NCBI GenBank assembly: GCA_029747015.1
Contig: JAKOGI010000417.1
Coordinates: forward strand, 337,501 to 401,500
DNA: 64,000 nucleotides
Reading direction: 5' to 3'
DNA from: Carnegiea gigantea
Lineage: Eukaryota > Streptophyta > Magnoliopsida > Caryophyllales > Cactaceae
Shown here piece after piece: positions 11,109-23,901 of the stretch. Below the pieces are notes generated by a model. It saw only the letters and a list, made by a program, of their open reading frames with translations. It searched no databases and was not told the DNA's origin. The translations under genes and the position numbers were made by a program. Numbering within the stretch: position 1 is the stretch's first letter; each line of letters opens with the position of its first letter.

Positions 11109-12560
11109 TTAAGAGGGTGCAGGTTGTAATGGCCCTAAGTAAAGCCTATGAGACAAAGAGTATGGCATTAAACTGACGCTTGCACCTAGGTCGCACAAGG
11201 CTCTTTCAATTTCCACCTTTCCCACAACACAGGGGATAGAAAAGCCACATGGGTCAGGAAGCTTAGGTGGAAAACCGATGGGGATCATTAAATTTTCATT
11301 CTCTATTAATGTCATGGCCTTGCCGACATCATTTCTCTCCTTACTTTCAACCGTGATTATATCTCTGCCCTCTTCAAATGGTATGTCCTCAGGATCACCA
11401 GGGTCCTCTACCCCTTTCTTCAAGGTAACACAATTACAATGCTCACAGGGGTTAGATTTTGGTTTACTCGGGAGTCTACCCAGAGGTGTAGATGAAGAGC
11501 TAGCTTGTTGGGCTATTTGAGCTTCCCACATCTTATTATGAGTTAAAAGCACATCAACCTTAGAGGCTAATTACTTTATATACTCATCTTGTTTTTGTTG
11601 CGCGAAAAACATACTCTCCATCATGGCCTCGAGGCTGGACTTTTAAGGAGCTTGTTGGGGAAAGGGAGGTCTTTGAAATTCGAGGGTAGGTTAGCATTTA
11701 TTGGGGGCATAGTGAAAGGGTTAGGCCTAGATGAGAAATTTGGAGGATTCCTCCAACCCGGATTGTAAGTGTTAGAATAAGGGTCATTGGTCAGTCTCAA
11801 GTTAAAATTATTAACATAGTTCACTTAGTTGCTAGAGTTTTGGGCAAAAGGACTCCTAACTTGGCGATTCTTAGTCAAATGGATTTCACATAATGAGGAG
11901 CGGCACTAGAATTCACAGCATTCACATTTAATCATTCCAATCTTTAAGTCATAACATCTACCTTAGCATTAAGTAAAGTAACTGCATCAACTTCAAGCTT
12001 ACCTCCAACCCACTTGGGTTCGCCTCGTTCGTTGGACCATTGAAAATTGTTGAATGCCATCTCCTCAATCAAATTATAGGCCTCATCTTCAGTCTTATGC
12101 ATCAAAGTTCCTCCTACCGCTACATTAATAGTGGACCTTATAGGTTGGATCATACCATTATAGAAAGCTTGAACAATCATCCATCGTTGAAGGCCATGGT
12201 GAGGGCACAACTGCAACAAATCCTTGAACCGCTCCCAAGCCTCATAGAGTGTCTCATCATCCCTTTGGGTAAAGCTGGTGATTTGATTCCTCAAACTTGT
12301 TATTTTGCTTGGTGGTAAGAATTTGGCAAGGAAAGCTCTAGTAAGCTCATCCCATGTGGTGATACATCCCGAATGTAAAAAATGCAACCATGCTCTTGCC
12401 TTATCCTAGGTGAGAAGGCAAATAGCCATAGTCGAATGGCATCGGTGAAAACTCTATTAAGCTTTAATGTGTCACTCACCTCTAAAAAGACTGAGAGGTG
12501 TAAGTTCAAGTCTTCCAAAGGGGTGCCTTCAAATTGGGATTGTTACACCATGGAAATGAG
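11030..12560 (-). pseudogene. Gag-protease region of Athila-type element B1
   Basis: Gag is seen in frames 12300-12518 and 11944-12387: WDELTRAFLAKFLPP, LRNQITSFTQRDDETLYEAW, ERFKDLLQLCPHHGL, and a NLIEEMAFNNFQW block, all standard Athila/Tat gag signatures. The region 11621-11824 is the Pro/Asn-rich spacer. The protease lies in 11109-11552: PPKLPDPCGFSIPCVVG followed by ALCDLGASVSLMP, where D-L-G-A is the family's form of the D-S/T-G-A active site. Several frameshifts separate the parts. The products would form the particle and cut the polyprotein. Confidence 0.85.
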
Positions 12561-12923
12561 AGCAGGCTTGAGCTCAAAATTATTTTCCTCAGCATTAGGA
12601 CGAGCGTTGCTTGAGGTAATGTCTTGGACTCCTGGGGTAACAAAATCCCTAAGCGTCCTTCTTTGGTCACCTCCTCCTCCGACCATATTTGGTGAGGTTC
12701 TCCTAGCCTTGCGTCTTTGTTCCCAAGTTTTTACATCTTCCTCCTTAAATGGAAAGTCCTCTCAATCTCAGGATTGGGTTCATATAGAAATGGACTTCGT
12801 ATAAACAAGTAAGATTCCTCAAGCACAATCACCAACACTACCAATGCAATCAAAAAGAAAAAGGAAAAACAAAAATAAAACACTTAGCCAATTTCGTAAG
12901 ACTAATTCAATAGTTAACAATTT

Positions 12924-12943
12924 GGTCTCCGGCAACGGTGCCA
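12924..12943 (-). other. Primer-binding site, tRNA-Asp type (B1)
   Basis: The minus strand reads TGGCACCGTTGCCGGAGACC, close to TGGCGCCGTTGCCGGGGA, the complement of plant tRNA-Asp 3' end that primes Athila-type elements. Confidence 0.85.
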
Positions 12944-12951
12944 GAAAAACT

Positions 12952-14184
12952 TGATATATAAGCAAGCACACGGGTGTCATAGTACAGATTAAAAGATTGT
13001 CGTCAGGGACCAAAGTAATCTATTGAGTCAATAACCTATTAAAATTGCTAAGTGATCAATATTTTCAAAAAGTCGATTTAAATAAACCAATTAACTATTT
13101 GGAAATCAATCAAAGTAAAACGTCTAGGAGTTTGATTCACCAAGTAAAGAGTTGGATAATAGATTTAAGCATGCACTTTCTATAGACAGAACGATTCAAG
13201 TAATTGCAATCGAATTGAATTTAATCCTTTCTTTCGAAATGAACTAAATTGCCTAAACAAATTTAACTAACACTCTCTCAAGTGTCTTTAATTTAGTTTA
13301 GGTTAAAGATCTATGAATGCTACCCTCCTCTTAACAAGCAATTCTCTCTCGAGTTTCATTAAATCAAGTTCTATCAAGACGATCGAGTAGCGAGTTTTAT
13401 CTTTCAGTACTTCACCCTATTACCTAATAAGCAAGCAAAATTGGCCAAATTCCACTCATAATGTTCCAATTTCAAGATAGACATGAATTATTCCAAACAT
13501 GAAATAAGCACAAGATTTCAAGGATAAAGGATCCAACAACAATACTATAGCTAACAAATCCCTAGATTAGATAAAACTACCCACTCATGTTTCTAAATTC
13601 AACTGAAATAAGATTTTAAAATCAAAAATTCAAAGGAAGGAAGGAAAACTTTACAACAATGGTAGCCTTTGAATTGTGCAACAATCTTGAGGCTTCCAAG
13701 AGCAATCTTCTCCCTTCTAATCTCAAAGAAAACTAAACTAAAACTAAACTAAGAGAGATCTAGAGTAGGTTATGGTTACTGCCAAAAAAACTCCCTTTTT
13801 CTGCTTCGGAACACGCCTTTTAAGCAGCAAACAGATTAACCTTAGCCCCACAATGAAGGAAGATGAAGAGGCTAACAGTTACAGGCTTATCACGGTCCAT
13901 GGCGACCACTACCTTTGGACTGTGGTCTTAGCTGGAACCAAATTCTTCTGCCCTTTTCTTGCTCTACGGGTATGGCATCTCAGGGGCATCCATAGGGGTC
14001 AACATACACTCAAATGAGGGTTAAATATCGGGTTAAATAGTCCAAAATCCTGTAAATATCATCAAAGAACTATACCTAAGTATAAAACGAGAATAGGAGT
14101 ATAAGTTATGACCTTAAGCACATAATTCTCCCTAAAAATGCGGAAAAATGGCCCTATAATGATATACACTTTCAGCACTTATCA
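12952..14184 (-). repeat. 5' LTR of element B1
   Basis: Plus-strand ends are TGATATATAAG and GCACTTATCA, so the sense LTR runs TGATAAGTGC...ATATCA. It aligns by eye along its length with 46951-48199 (shared: GATCTTTGA/GATCTATGA, TTTCGAAATGAACT/TTTCGAAATAAACT, the CATAATTCTCCCTAAAAA block). The lengths are 1233 and 1249 bp. Confidence 0.85.
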
Positions 14185-14612
14185 ATTATTATGTATATGT
14201 AAGTTAATTGGTATAGTTCATATAGTGCATATTGGCTAGAAGTCGCTTTGAATAGCCATGTGAGCCAACCATCTAATTAATCAGTCATCTTTTCAGTTTT
14301 AAAGTTAGTTATTTTTGGGATGTAAACCGCAATGCTACGGATGTGTGATCTGTTCAGTTGCATCTTTTATTCTTTCTTTATTATTGTACCTTATACTTTG
14401 TGTACTCTGGGCATATGGCTCGTGGAGTTATGGTCTCTAACGTGTAGCCGTTGAGCTTGCAGATATGTCTTTTATGCTGTTATTTATTGCAAGGACCTAA
14501 TGTAGGGCTTCAAGCTTGGGGTATGGTCAATTTTTAGGTAGGACTCTGTCTGTCTCATTCTAGAAATTAAGAAATCGCTAACATCACTAGCCTAGGGGCT
14601 AGGGGTGTTATG
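14185..14612 (+). repeat. 5' LTR remnant of element A
   Basis: Only the last 428 bp are present; the rest is cut off by the B1 LTR at 14184. It matches 21017-21442. Confidence 0.8.
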
Positions 14613-14614
14613 GA

Positions 14615-14632
14615 TAGTATTGGAGCAAGATC
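14615..14632 (+). other. Degenerate primer-binding site of element A
   Basis: AGTATTGGAGCAAGATCC resembles TGGTATCAGAGCAAGATCC, and is followed by the TACGACC often seen in Tekay-type leaders. Confidence 0.55.
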
Positions 14633-17600
14633 CTACGACCATAGGCCGCAACTGAGTCTTGCATTTCTTATAGTCATCCTGGAGCAACTTTGTGACGAGG
14701 TGACATATGACGTGCTTTTTGTGTGTGAATGAATTTCTGGTGTGGAAGTTGATGCGTTTGACTAATTTTGTGAATTAAGTAAACTGATTGATTGAAAAAG
14801 TGAACTATTTGTTGGAGTATAGGCTGAATGACTTATATTATCACGACTAAGCTAAGTAGTAACTGAACCAATAATTGTTTTACATATGCACCTTGGTGAA
14901 TTTGATCAAAAGTTTAAAGTAATTGAAAATGTCTTAACTCTAATCTCATCTTTGCCCCTAAGGTACGAGTTTTCCCTTGGACAAGAGAGTGAACAGATGT
15001 ACTCAATGGTTGCTAGAGAGAGGGCTAGAAGTAGTGAAGCTATTTTCCTTTGAAAACCTAGAGACCTTGAAAGTTAAAGTCTTTCCTAATTAGTGAGTTA
15101 GGTTTTTCCTTTCATTTCACATTAAAATACCTTTCTAATCAATTGGTTAGGTCTTGTGGTTGCATCTGAAGACTTGCATTCACTTTGCAATAATACTTAA
15201 ATCTAGTTCTATGAGCATGAATTCCTAAGTGTAATTAATGTTTTGAGTGTACACCTGCTAGGATTTATATGTTGCTAGATGTGTTAATGATGATATGCTA
15301 ACAAGTGATTAAATATTACCTTACATGATTAAAATTTAATCTTTTTAAATTGTACCTCTTATGTGAATTCTTCATTGCTCAAAACGTGAAGATTTTAAAG
15401 TGTTAAGTCTTTTCTAACAATGGAATCAGGTTTTCCACTCGTATTTCTAAAGAAATACAGGGGTTAAATTCAGGAGTCTATGTCCCTATACATGAGTGGA
15501 TGTTATTTGTGAACATAGGTATGCCCTACCTCTCTAGACTGGCTAAAACTAAACCATTAGGCAAGTGATTAAGGATTATCTTTTATGTTTGAAGGTCGTA
15601 TTGGATGGTGCCTTCCTTTTTTGGAATTCTAAATTGTTTAAAGGGATTAAGGGAGACTTACATATACATGCATGCAAATTTGAATAATACCGGTGCATCT
15701 CTCTTATTCGTTGCATAAATGTATTCTCCATCGTTCTGTATGATTGTGGTCATTGCTTGCACATCATAGTTACTATTCTATGCATAGTTGATGGCTTGAT
15801 GTTGTTTATATATTACATTTCGTGCTTTTCACCGTACAACTACTATCAAATTAACCGTGTGAAATGATTTCTATTGTGTGGGCTGATATGCTTCTTATGG
15901 GATTAATAGCGCCCTGCTACATTAACCCTAGTACACCTAGAGGGGAAACAAGAAGAACCTGATAGACTTTGGAATTATTATACCACGTATGTCACCTAGT
16001 CACCTCTTAGGGGTGAAAACCCATACCTTTCCAATGCTTTCTTCAGCATTAACATCGAGTGAGGAAACCAAGAATCTATATAGGAGGTAGAACCTTTCCT
16101 TCCGTACTATAAGCTCTTAGAACTGCTACGATCACCTCATGAGATAGGATGTCTTATAGAACTGCGATATGTGTTCGTAAAGCCATCACTACCATTCTCT
16201 TTACCTTGAAATGATTGTAAGCTTGTAGGTGGCTAGTTCTAATCATTCGAGAAACGAGTAAGACTTACCTTTAGGTATAGGTTACAACCAAGGGATTGCA
16301 TTTTTGCACGATCATGTAGGTGCATCCTTACGTGATAATGAGTGAGTTTAGATGTTTTCCAGTATCAACGTGGCCATGCATATAATGTTAAACTCATGCA
16401 AGCATATTCCATTACTCAGGTTTATTAGGGAACTACCTTGAAGGATTTGTGAATGAATTGCCTGATTTGTACACCTTTGGGGGTGGTTGTGTACATGATG
16501 GAGTTCGATGAACCTCTCGACTTATATGATAAGTAGAGTGATGGGATGTTGGGTAGTTAATTGGACTAATCTTAAGTGCCCTTATTTCTTTCTAATTGGT
16601 TTCAGTGGCTACTTAATCATGCATGTAGTAACATGACCTTGTGACCATAGAATTTTGTATTCACATATACATATCCTTGTGCATTTTGTGTTTGAATGAA
16701 TGACATTCCAGTGTACCTACAATAGTAGTTAAATTTTTGACCCTAAGATTTATGAATGAGTATGCGTGAATAGTCTTTCTCATGACTGATAGGAGTGCCA
16801 TAAAATGACATGATTAAGTTGTCTTACGTTATGCATTATGTGATGAGCTTGCTGGAGAAACCTTAAAGTTGTGGTTTTACTTAGCCAATACGATTAATGT
16901 CATTCATGCTTAGGGGTTGTCCTGCTGTTGTACAGCCATGCTAACATTCTGTGTAGTGACATCTCGCGGCCATATGAACTAGCACCTACATGAGTATGCA
17001 ATTACCTATGTACTTTATATGACATGATGATGCGTTAGGTATGGCTTAGTAGTGTTATGAACCTAGGTATGTTCTTATGATACTCTAAGTGGGACGCAAA
17101 GGACCTAGAATCACATTTATAAGCCTACCAATCTATTTACATGTTTCTATGATATTAGAGATAATTAATTCCACATAGAATGGAGCTCCCCATTAGCCAA
17201 GCCATTGTTATTACCTTGTCCATGTGTTTGTTTAACTATGCATGCAAGTTAGGGACCTTCCGTTTTGATAAATATGGTTGTAAGAATGATAGGAGGCATT
17301 AGCCTAAGAGCACTCAGTAATTGCTTCCCTTACCTCATGCTACTTGCCATGTTGCATCCATAATCTACAGGAACTATAAACCTCTTTAGTGACAACAATC
17401 TAACCCTAACACCTCCTTCTCGCAACTTGTACATGAGGAATGTATTGAACCTCATTTGCCCATCGGCCTACATTTTTAGCATAACATTTTCCTTCCTAAG
17501 ATGCTTTTCTACTCGATAATTAATCGCCCAATACATTGCCCAGAGATTACATGTACGTAGTAGCAATTGATATTGATTGTTCCTAGTTTCGAAATGCTAA

Positions 17601-18164
17601 GTTGTAGCTCTACGTGGTGTCGTTACAAACTTATATATTGTTTGCGTATTTTGTTATTCGTGTGGTGCTGTGTGGTGCTATGCAATGTTCTTACTACACG
17701 GTAGTGATGTAGAAGCCTTTATCGATTGACTTAATCATAAAATGATTTGATTCTTTCATGCTTAGGATGTAGTTGTGCACCTTGACTCGACCTTCATTGG
17801 TGCCACTAGTTGTTAAGTATAAAAGGTTCCTTAGATGCCATCTTATATGCTTCAATGTAAAGTGGCTTCTGTTTTAAATTTCATTTTAAAATGAGTTTGA
17901 GAAGGGTATCCATGCCAACTCAATTGCTCCTCTTCCATGTGATTTACCCTTAGTGCCTTAATAGAGTAAGTAGACGCTTGAAGAGGATTGACGAGGAGGA
18001 GACTAGATACCATAAACCTTTTGTTTTATCGATTTCAAAAGCTATGTTTAGTTATAAATTACGATTTTGGATTCTATTGTGGGATGTGTGGCTGGTACCA
18101 TGTGTATGCGCATTTCATGTTTCACTGAACCATGAACTTTGGAATTTCTAGGATGAAATTCTTT
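14633..18164 (+). other. Noncoding internal region of element A
   Basis: About 3.5 kb with no reading frame of note and no gag, protease or pol motif found on either strand. The composition is even, without microsatellites. Confidence 0.6.
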
Positions 18165-18177
18165 TGAGGGGGAAGAA
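18165..18177 (+). other. Polypurine tract of element A
   Basis: GAGGGGGAAGAA immediately precedes the TGCAATAGCC start of the 3' LTR; this is where plus-strand DNA synthesis would be primed. Confidence 0.75.
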
Positions 18178-21100
18178 TGCAATAGCCAAGAATTTTAATG
18201 TCAGGCTAATGGCTTAAATTAATAATTTTATGAGTTATGTTTTATTTTATTTGCTTAAATTAGGCCAATATTTGTATGTCTATTAAAATGAATAATTACA
18301 TAAAACTTTGTTTCGAATTTTCATGACTTGGAAGGGTATATGAATACGTAAAATTAGTAAACAATCAAGTGTTAATTCACACGAGATTTAGGCTTGATTT
18401 TTAGGTCTAGGTAACGAGTGATTTTGAGTTAGTAGAATTAAAAAAAAAAAAAGGAGAAAAGGGCAAGAGCCCCAACCTTTTCACAACAGGTAGAAAGGAG
18501 GAAGGGGAAGCTCTGCTCCTAGCCCTCACGATCCACCGAGACCAAGAGAAAGAGAGGAAGAAAGAGGGAGAGAGAGAGACAGAGAGAAGGGGAGGGAGGA
18601 CGCCAGCGGGTGGCTAGGGATGGCCCGGCACTAGTAGCGCACAGCTCGGTGCTCGGCTTGTGCATAGGCAGCACATAAGACAGAGAAGTCGCAAAGGGCT
18701 AGGGCCGCGATGGTTGCCATCGAGAGGCTATTTTGATGGTTTGATGGCAACAGTTTATGATGCATTAAGGGCTAATGCACGAACTGAACCCATGCCGAAG
18801 GCAAATCCCTTAGCTTGGAATCGAGGTGCGTGTTCTTAATTTCCTAAACTACTAATAATTTCACAAGTTTTAACATCTCTTTTACTATGGTATTCTAATT
18901 ATTAATTCATTGCTAACCTAATTGATTAGATTTAGAGATGAGTCTAAATGCGTGGAAAGGAAAGGATATAGAATGATTGTTGGCTATTTGGAATGAACCA
19001 AAACCATAATTGAGTTGCATGGCTAATTAAGTTGCTTAACTAATTGAATTTCTTAGACTAATCGAGTGGTTGGCCATTTGTAATGAATTGAACTAAAGCT
19101 GAATTGTTCATTATTCAGAATGATTTGGGTTGGAATAATGGTTGGCTTTTGAGGATCTTTGTGGAAGCTGCCATAAGGAGGGAAGCCGGGTTATTGTTAA
19201 ATTTACAAGATTATGAAAATATGCTTACATGTATGAATCGTGTAGGTTCTATTCAATTAAAAGTCAGTACTAGTTGGCCATAAATATGAAATTGTTATAA
19301 ATGAAATTATGTGATTCTACAATAAAATAAAAAAGGGGTTGCACGGTGATTGTATATGATGTTCCTAGCTAACTTGAAGTACTTTAAGCAAACTCCTATA
19401 ATTGCCAATTGCATCCCTATCTTAATTGCTAAAATACCTGTAATGTGGACAATCTTTAACAAATAATTCGAGTTTTAAAGATCCGTTGATTGCTTCCAGA
19501 GGCTATTTGAGTGAGCTGTTGAGTTGGAAAGCATTCTGAATTACGAATAAATATGTTTATGATATGCTTAAAGGCTTGTGTTGATAAGTATGTAAGTGAT
19601 TTGCTTTGATGTGGCAAGCATTCTGAGATATGTGGTTAATAGTGAGACCATTCGTTTATCAGATGTTAAAAGCTCTTTTATAACTGATTTGATGCACTAC
19701 GCAACCGCATAGAGTCTTACGTTATGTACGAACTGTTTTGCATCTGAAACATTGAGAAATCGAGGTGTTTATATATGATTGCATCTGCTAGCTTCTAAAA
19801 CAAGTTTTAATGTCATATTCTTTGATAAGTGAATGGTCATATAGTTGCTAACACATTTGCAAGCATACATTCCCAAAATGAGTGGTTTTATGCTTTCAGA
19901 AGTCGACTTGAATTCACTAAGGCTTTTTAGCTCTCTTGAGAACGAAAATGTCATTGTTTGTGATACAATGAGATTTTAATACAAGTGTATTCAAGTGAGA
20001 TGCATTTGAAATGTTTTGGGCTAGGAGAATGGTTCTAAATGTTTGAACAAATGTTTAGGGAGTAGATCCGGTATGTGGGAACTCTAACTCCTAGGGAGTA
20101 GACCTAGAAGTGGGAACCCTAGAAGACCCTGACAAGGGTAATGGCCCACTAATTATAAGAGGCCCCAGGGATAATATGAAGGGCTAGTGTAGATTGCCCC
20201 TAGAGCGAGTGTAGATCTCCCCTGAATAGCATAAATATGAGAATCCAATGCCCTATGAAATAATTTTGTACTTGTTATGTGATGCAAACTCCTCATTTGA
20301 GGACCATGCTAGTACTAAGATTTGGAAAAGTGCATATACTCTTGAAAAGAGCTTTTATTGAATTCCAAATTATTTACCAGTGACTGTTTTATAAAGCTTT
20401 CTTTGGTTTAAGCAATGATCCCTGTCCTTTATGCGATAATCCTAAGTTCTTACCAAAAAGAATCCTACTTGGTGATTTTAATTGAACTTCTTGATGATAG
20501 ACGTTTGTGTGTGAACTAAGTGCCCCACTACTCCCAATATCTGAATTTGTGTGTGACTTAGTTTGCTTTTGAGTATGGTATGCCTACTATTCAATGTTAA
20601 GGAAGTGATTGTCACTATTAAGCTACAAGAGACATAGTTTAGGCCAGTTGAGTACTCTTGTATGTGAAATAGAAGGAGAGTAAGGACACCATCGAGTTTG
20701 AAAGGTTATCGAGGTAATAACGAATATGTGAGACCCTACATGATTATTGTATGATATTACACATCAACTTGTGTGTGAATGCTGCTTAATTTATTATGTG
20801 CAACTGTTTTGTTTTCTTAGGATTGAGAATTATTCACTGGGCGTGATGCTCCTCATCTCCTCTCTATTTCCCCTTTTCCCCAGGTTCCTTATATGACAGG
20901 TAAAAGGCAGTTCACATAAATCGAGTTAGAACCTCCTTTCGCTTTAGAAAAATAAGTTCAGCACTTTTATGTGTAGCATCATGAGTAGAATAGTGTAACG
21001 TAATGTATTCGTAGATCATTATGCATATGTAAGTTAATTGGTATAGTTAATGTAATGCATATTGGCTACAAGTCGCTCTGAATGGCCGTGTGAGCCAACC

Positions 21101-21442
21101 ATCTGATTAGCAAGTCGACTTTTTAGTTAAAGTTAGTTGTTTTTAGGATGTAAATCCCAATGCTTTGGATGTGTGATCCATTGAGTTATAGCTCTTATTT
21201 CCTTCATTATTATTGCACCTTATACTTAGTGTACTCCGGGCGTGTGGTCCGTAGAATTGTGGTCTCTAGCGTGCAGCCGTTGAGCTTACGAATATGTCTT
21301 TTATACTTTTATTTATTGCAAGGACCTAACGTAAGGCTTTTAGCTTGGGATATGGTAAATTTTTAGGCGAAACTCTATCCGTTTTGCTCCAGAAATTAAG
21401 AAATCCCTAACATCACTAGTCCTAGGGGGTAGGGGTGTTACA
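18178..21442 (+). repeat. 3' LTR of element A (about 3.3 kb)
   Basis: Begins TGCAATAGCC after a polypurine tract and ends GGGGTGTTACA. It is long for a plant LTR. Within it are a purine-rich AGAG block at 18540-18600, a short GC-rich piece at 18600-18720, and a pair of related segments at 20065-20110 (GGGAGTAGA...GGGAAC). An open frame at 21160-21366 is incidental. Confidence 0.75.
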
Positions 21443-22629
21443 GTCATAAAGCACAATATTGATTGATACTTATTTTTATTTTGGGTATTCTTACTGTCAA
21501 TTTTCTACATATCTGTAATTGTTATTGTGCACGACTCAGTTATTTTGGGATGGAGTTGCTTGGATGCGTTTTCTAATGGTATGGTTTACTTCTTTACACA
21601 CTGATCTTTCATGTTGTTGGTATTATAGCTCATGAATCTGTGACTGCGCATGTAACTATGATTGCCCCCTCCCCCTCTTTGTCTGGCACACATTTTACGT
21701 AGAATTCAGTGAATTAACTTGTTAGGCCTGTCTATCATACACTCCCTTTTATTGTTTGATTTAATTTTACACATTGGTATTTTGCTGCAAATGGTGATCT
21801 TGGACTATCACTAGCTGTGATTTTCCCCTTTATTATGTCCTACCTTTGATAGCCATGGTCTTGAGATTATGTTTAATTGCATTTACATTGCAAATTTCGA
21901 TCATGTTATGTAATTTTCAAGTATGGATCTTATCCAATTAACTTGTACTCTTCCAAGGTATTCTATATCTTATTTTTCCTGTTGACTAGGTCAAGGCAAA
22001 ATAAGCAGAAAGTTCTTAATTCTAAGTTATGCCTTTATTATTTTGTCATATATCTGGCCTTAATGTAACTAGCCATTGTATTTTATGCAGTATTCTTTGG
22101 AAATTATTGTCCTTACTCTTTGGTTATATTTTTGCTGTCCTTTGAATCATTTTTCTCATGTAATCAGTAGAACTCTACTCTGAATGTGTAAACTCAACCA
22201 CATGTTAAAACATAGAATACTATGAAGTTCTTGGGCGAATTGGAAAGGGTTCCTTCTAGCCTGCTCTTCCTATTTAGCATAAGCATAAAAAAGAGGATAA
22301 GACTATTGGTCAATGCCTCACATTCACACTATATTCAATTAGGTAAGTAATATGGGTGTATCAAATGTATTTGATTAAATACCCGTGATTTGAGGTAGGT
22401 TGGAAGTTGGACCTTGAACTTAAGACACTTAGAGTCTATTTGGCCTTTTAGAAAGTTCTTTGGAAAAACAAAATAAATTTGGAAATTAAAATTTTACCTT
22501 TGTTTGAATGAAGAAAAAAGTTTGGAAAAAAAATAAGGAAGAAATATTGGTGGAAATTACAAAAATATGGTGCAATATTTTTTTCCTCACAATTGTGAGA
22601 AATACGGTGGAAATATCATAGGGGTAAAT
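21443..22629 (+). other. Host-like low-copy stretch with kinase relic
   Basis: T-rich, intron-like DNA between elements A and H. Apart from the kinase-like piece at 22218-22301 nothing could be identified. The segment 22430-22629, starting GAGTCTATTTGG, has the look of a MITE or other small repeat, but no inverted ends could be confirmed. Confidence 0.4.
22218..22301 (+). pseudogene. Fragment resembling the start of a NEK-type protein kinase domain
   Basis: One frame reads YYEVLGRIGKGSF, stop, PALPI, stop, HKHKKEDK. The first part is the beta-1 strand and glycine-rich loop of a protein kinase; with the HKH-K-K stretch at the right distance it resembles plant NIMA-related kinases, which start their kinase domain in just this way. 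Stops at 22257-22259 and 22275-22277 break it. No later kinase motifs (VAIK, HRD, DFG) were found nearby, so this is either one exon of a decayed gene or a chance resemblance. Confidence 0.4.
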
Positions 22630-23883
22630 TAGGTTATTTAATATTCGTGAATTTTATACCTTATTCTACCTAGATTTTGCCCCTAGTAATTGGTAATTTA
22701 GGTTGCTTATTAATGTCTTGTTAGTTTTGTAAGTAATAAAGACAATTGCTCAAATTACAGATAATGGGTGCAAATGTGTTGAAAGTTGGGCATGTTAACC
22801 CAGGATAGCCGTGAAATAAGGCGTAGTTAATGTGTGCAAAAACTCCCAAAGAATCAAGAAAGAAGAACAGCGCAGGAATCTGGCATGGACTGCCTGTGCC
22901 AAGTGATACGGCCATTCTAAAACCCTATTTTGCTTTCTTCTTGTACCACAATCTAGAAATTTGACACAGTCTGCCCATGCCACATGACACAATCATGCCA
23001 AGTTTGTTATTCCAGGGTCTATATAACCCCCATCCCCTATTTGTAAGTAGCTGGGTTTTTAGCTACATTAAGAGGTAGCGTAAACTTAATTGTTAGGGTT
23101 CTTAAGGTAGTTCTTAGGGGTAAATCAGTGTTTAATTTACCTAATGTAGCTATATTTCAAGTGTTAATTTCAACTCTATCATTCTCTATCAATGTCATTC
23201 ACTCTTCAAGCTTCAATTGAATGGTTTGTTTGGTCAATCTCTCTCATCGACTCTTCTCTTTTAGCATTCAAATCATCTTTTTTTGGTTAATTTGATGCTT
23301 TATTGATGTTGTTTATCTTTTTCTCTTGTCTCCTTTTCCTTCTCTACTTCCTATCTGTCTCTTTCTTATCTCAAATTTCCATTTTCAACTCTCACCTTCT
23401 TCATTCGAGTTAGGCTTTAAAACCCATTTTTGCAAGTTTAACCTTTTGATTTCTTGTGTGTAAATTAGAATTAGCTAGGTTAGTTTAGTAAGAAACAAGT
23501 GAAAAAAAGCCACAAATTCCATCCACTTGCTCTAAGAATGGAGGTCTAACCTCCTTTGTTGGATTCTTGAGATTTTAAGTTACTCTCTTTTCTCTGTCTT
23601 GCCTTAGCTATTAGATTTAATTCATTCTTAGTTAGATTAGATGTTTTGCTACTTATTGTTAGCTAATATGATGTTTTGTATTGATTTTGTTAATTATGCT
23701 TTATTTTAAATTAGTTTAATTAATTATGTTCAGATTAAGGAAAGTAAGTAATTAGTTTAAGTAATCATATTTATTCACATTTATTACTTTTCTTAGCTTA
23801 GAATTAGGACAAGTGACTTGATTTCAACACTATCCCAGAGCATGACAAACTTTCCACCCATGCTCTCCAGAAAGTATTCAACA
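22630..23883 (+). repeat. 5' LTR of element H
   Basis: Matches 24416-25605. It contains a GGGTCTATATAACCCC TATA-box-like palindrome at about 23016-23031, which is a good candidate for the LTR core promoter (the copy at 24779 agrees). The left boundary is approximate. Confidence 0.7.
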
Positions 23884-23886
23884 AAT

Positions 23887-23901
23887 TGGTGTCCTTGCTG
23901 G
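23887..23901 (+). other. Degenerate tRNA-Asp primer-binding site (H)
   Basis: TGGTGTCCTTGCTGG compared with TGGCGCCGTTGCCGG: 11 of 15 positions agree, and three of the four differences are C to T. Confidence 0.6.

Larger units (their letters stand above)
8340..14184 (-). mobile_element. Element B1: Athila-type Ty3/gypsy element lacking reverse transcriptase
   Basis: From right to left on the minus strand: 5' LTR (12952-14184), tRNA-Asp primer site, gag (about 11560-12560), protease (about 11030-11330), a short extra coding segment (10393-10632), a conserved noncoding motif (10337-10356), a pyrimidine-rich leader (9700-10290) and the Athila ORF-1 protein (8340-9700). There is no reverse transcriptase, RNase H or integrase between protease and ORF-1, and no 3' LTR at the left. 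The right flank (14185) is the interior of an LTR of element A, so B1 appears to have inserted there, with later loss of its left end. Confidence 0.8.
14185..21442 (+). mobile_element. Element A: large LTR retrotransposon without coding capacity (LARD-like)
   Basis: A 5' LTR remnant (14185-14612), a tRNA-iMet type primer site, a 3.5-kb internal region, a polypurine tract (18165-18177) and a 3.3-kb 3' LTR (18178-21442) are present in order on the plus strand. The two LTR copies match from ATGTATATGTAAGTTAATTGG to the GGGGTGTTA end. The internal region has no protein domain I can recognise in any frame. The end of the internal region, GATGAAATTCTTTTGAGGGG, resembles the 3' end of Tekay-type gypsy pol plus polypurine tract, so a Tekay-derived LARD is the likely origin. 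Confidence 0.75.

Noticed and set aside
12040..12804. Plus-strand open frames across the gag region of element B1
   Set aside because: The minus strand encodes clear Athila gag in the same place; the plus frames are its shadows.
22430..22629. Possible MITE starting GAGTCTATTTGG
   Set aside because: No terminal inverted repeat or target duplication could be found; the element H insertion may have removed one end.
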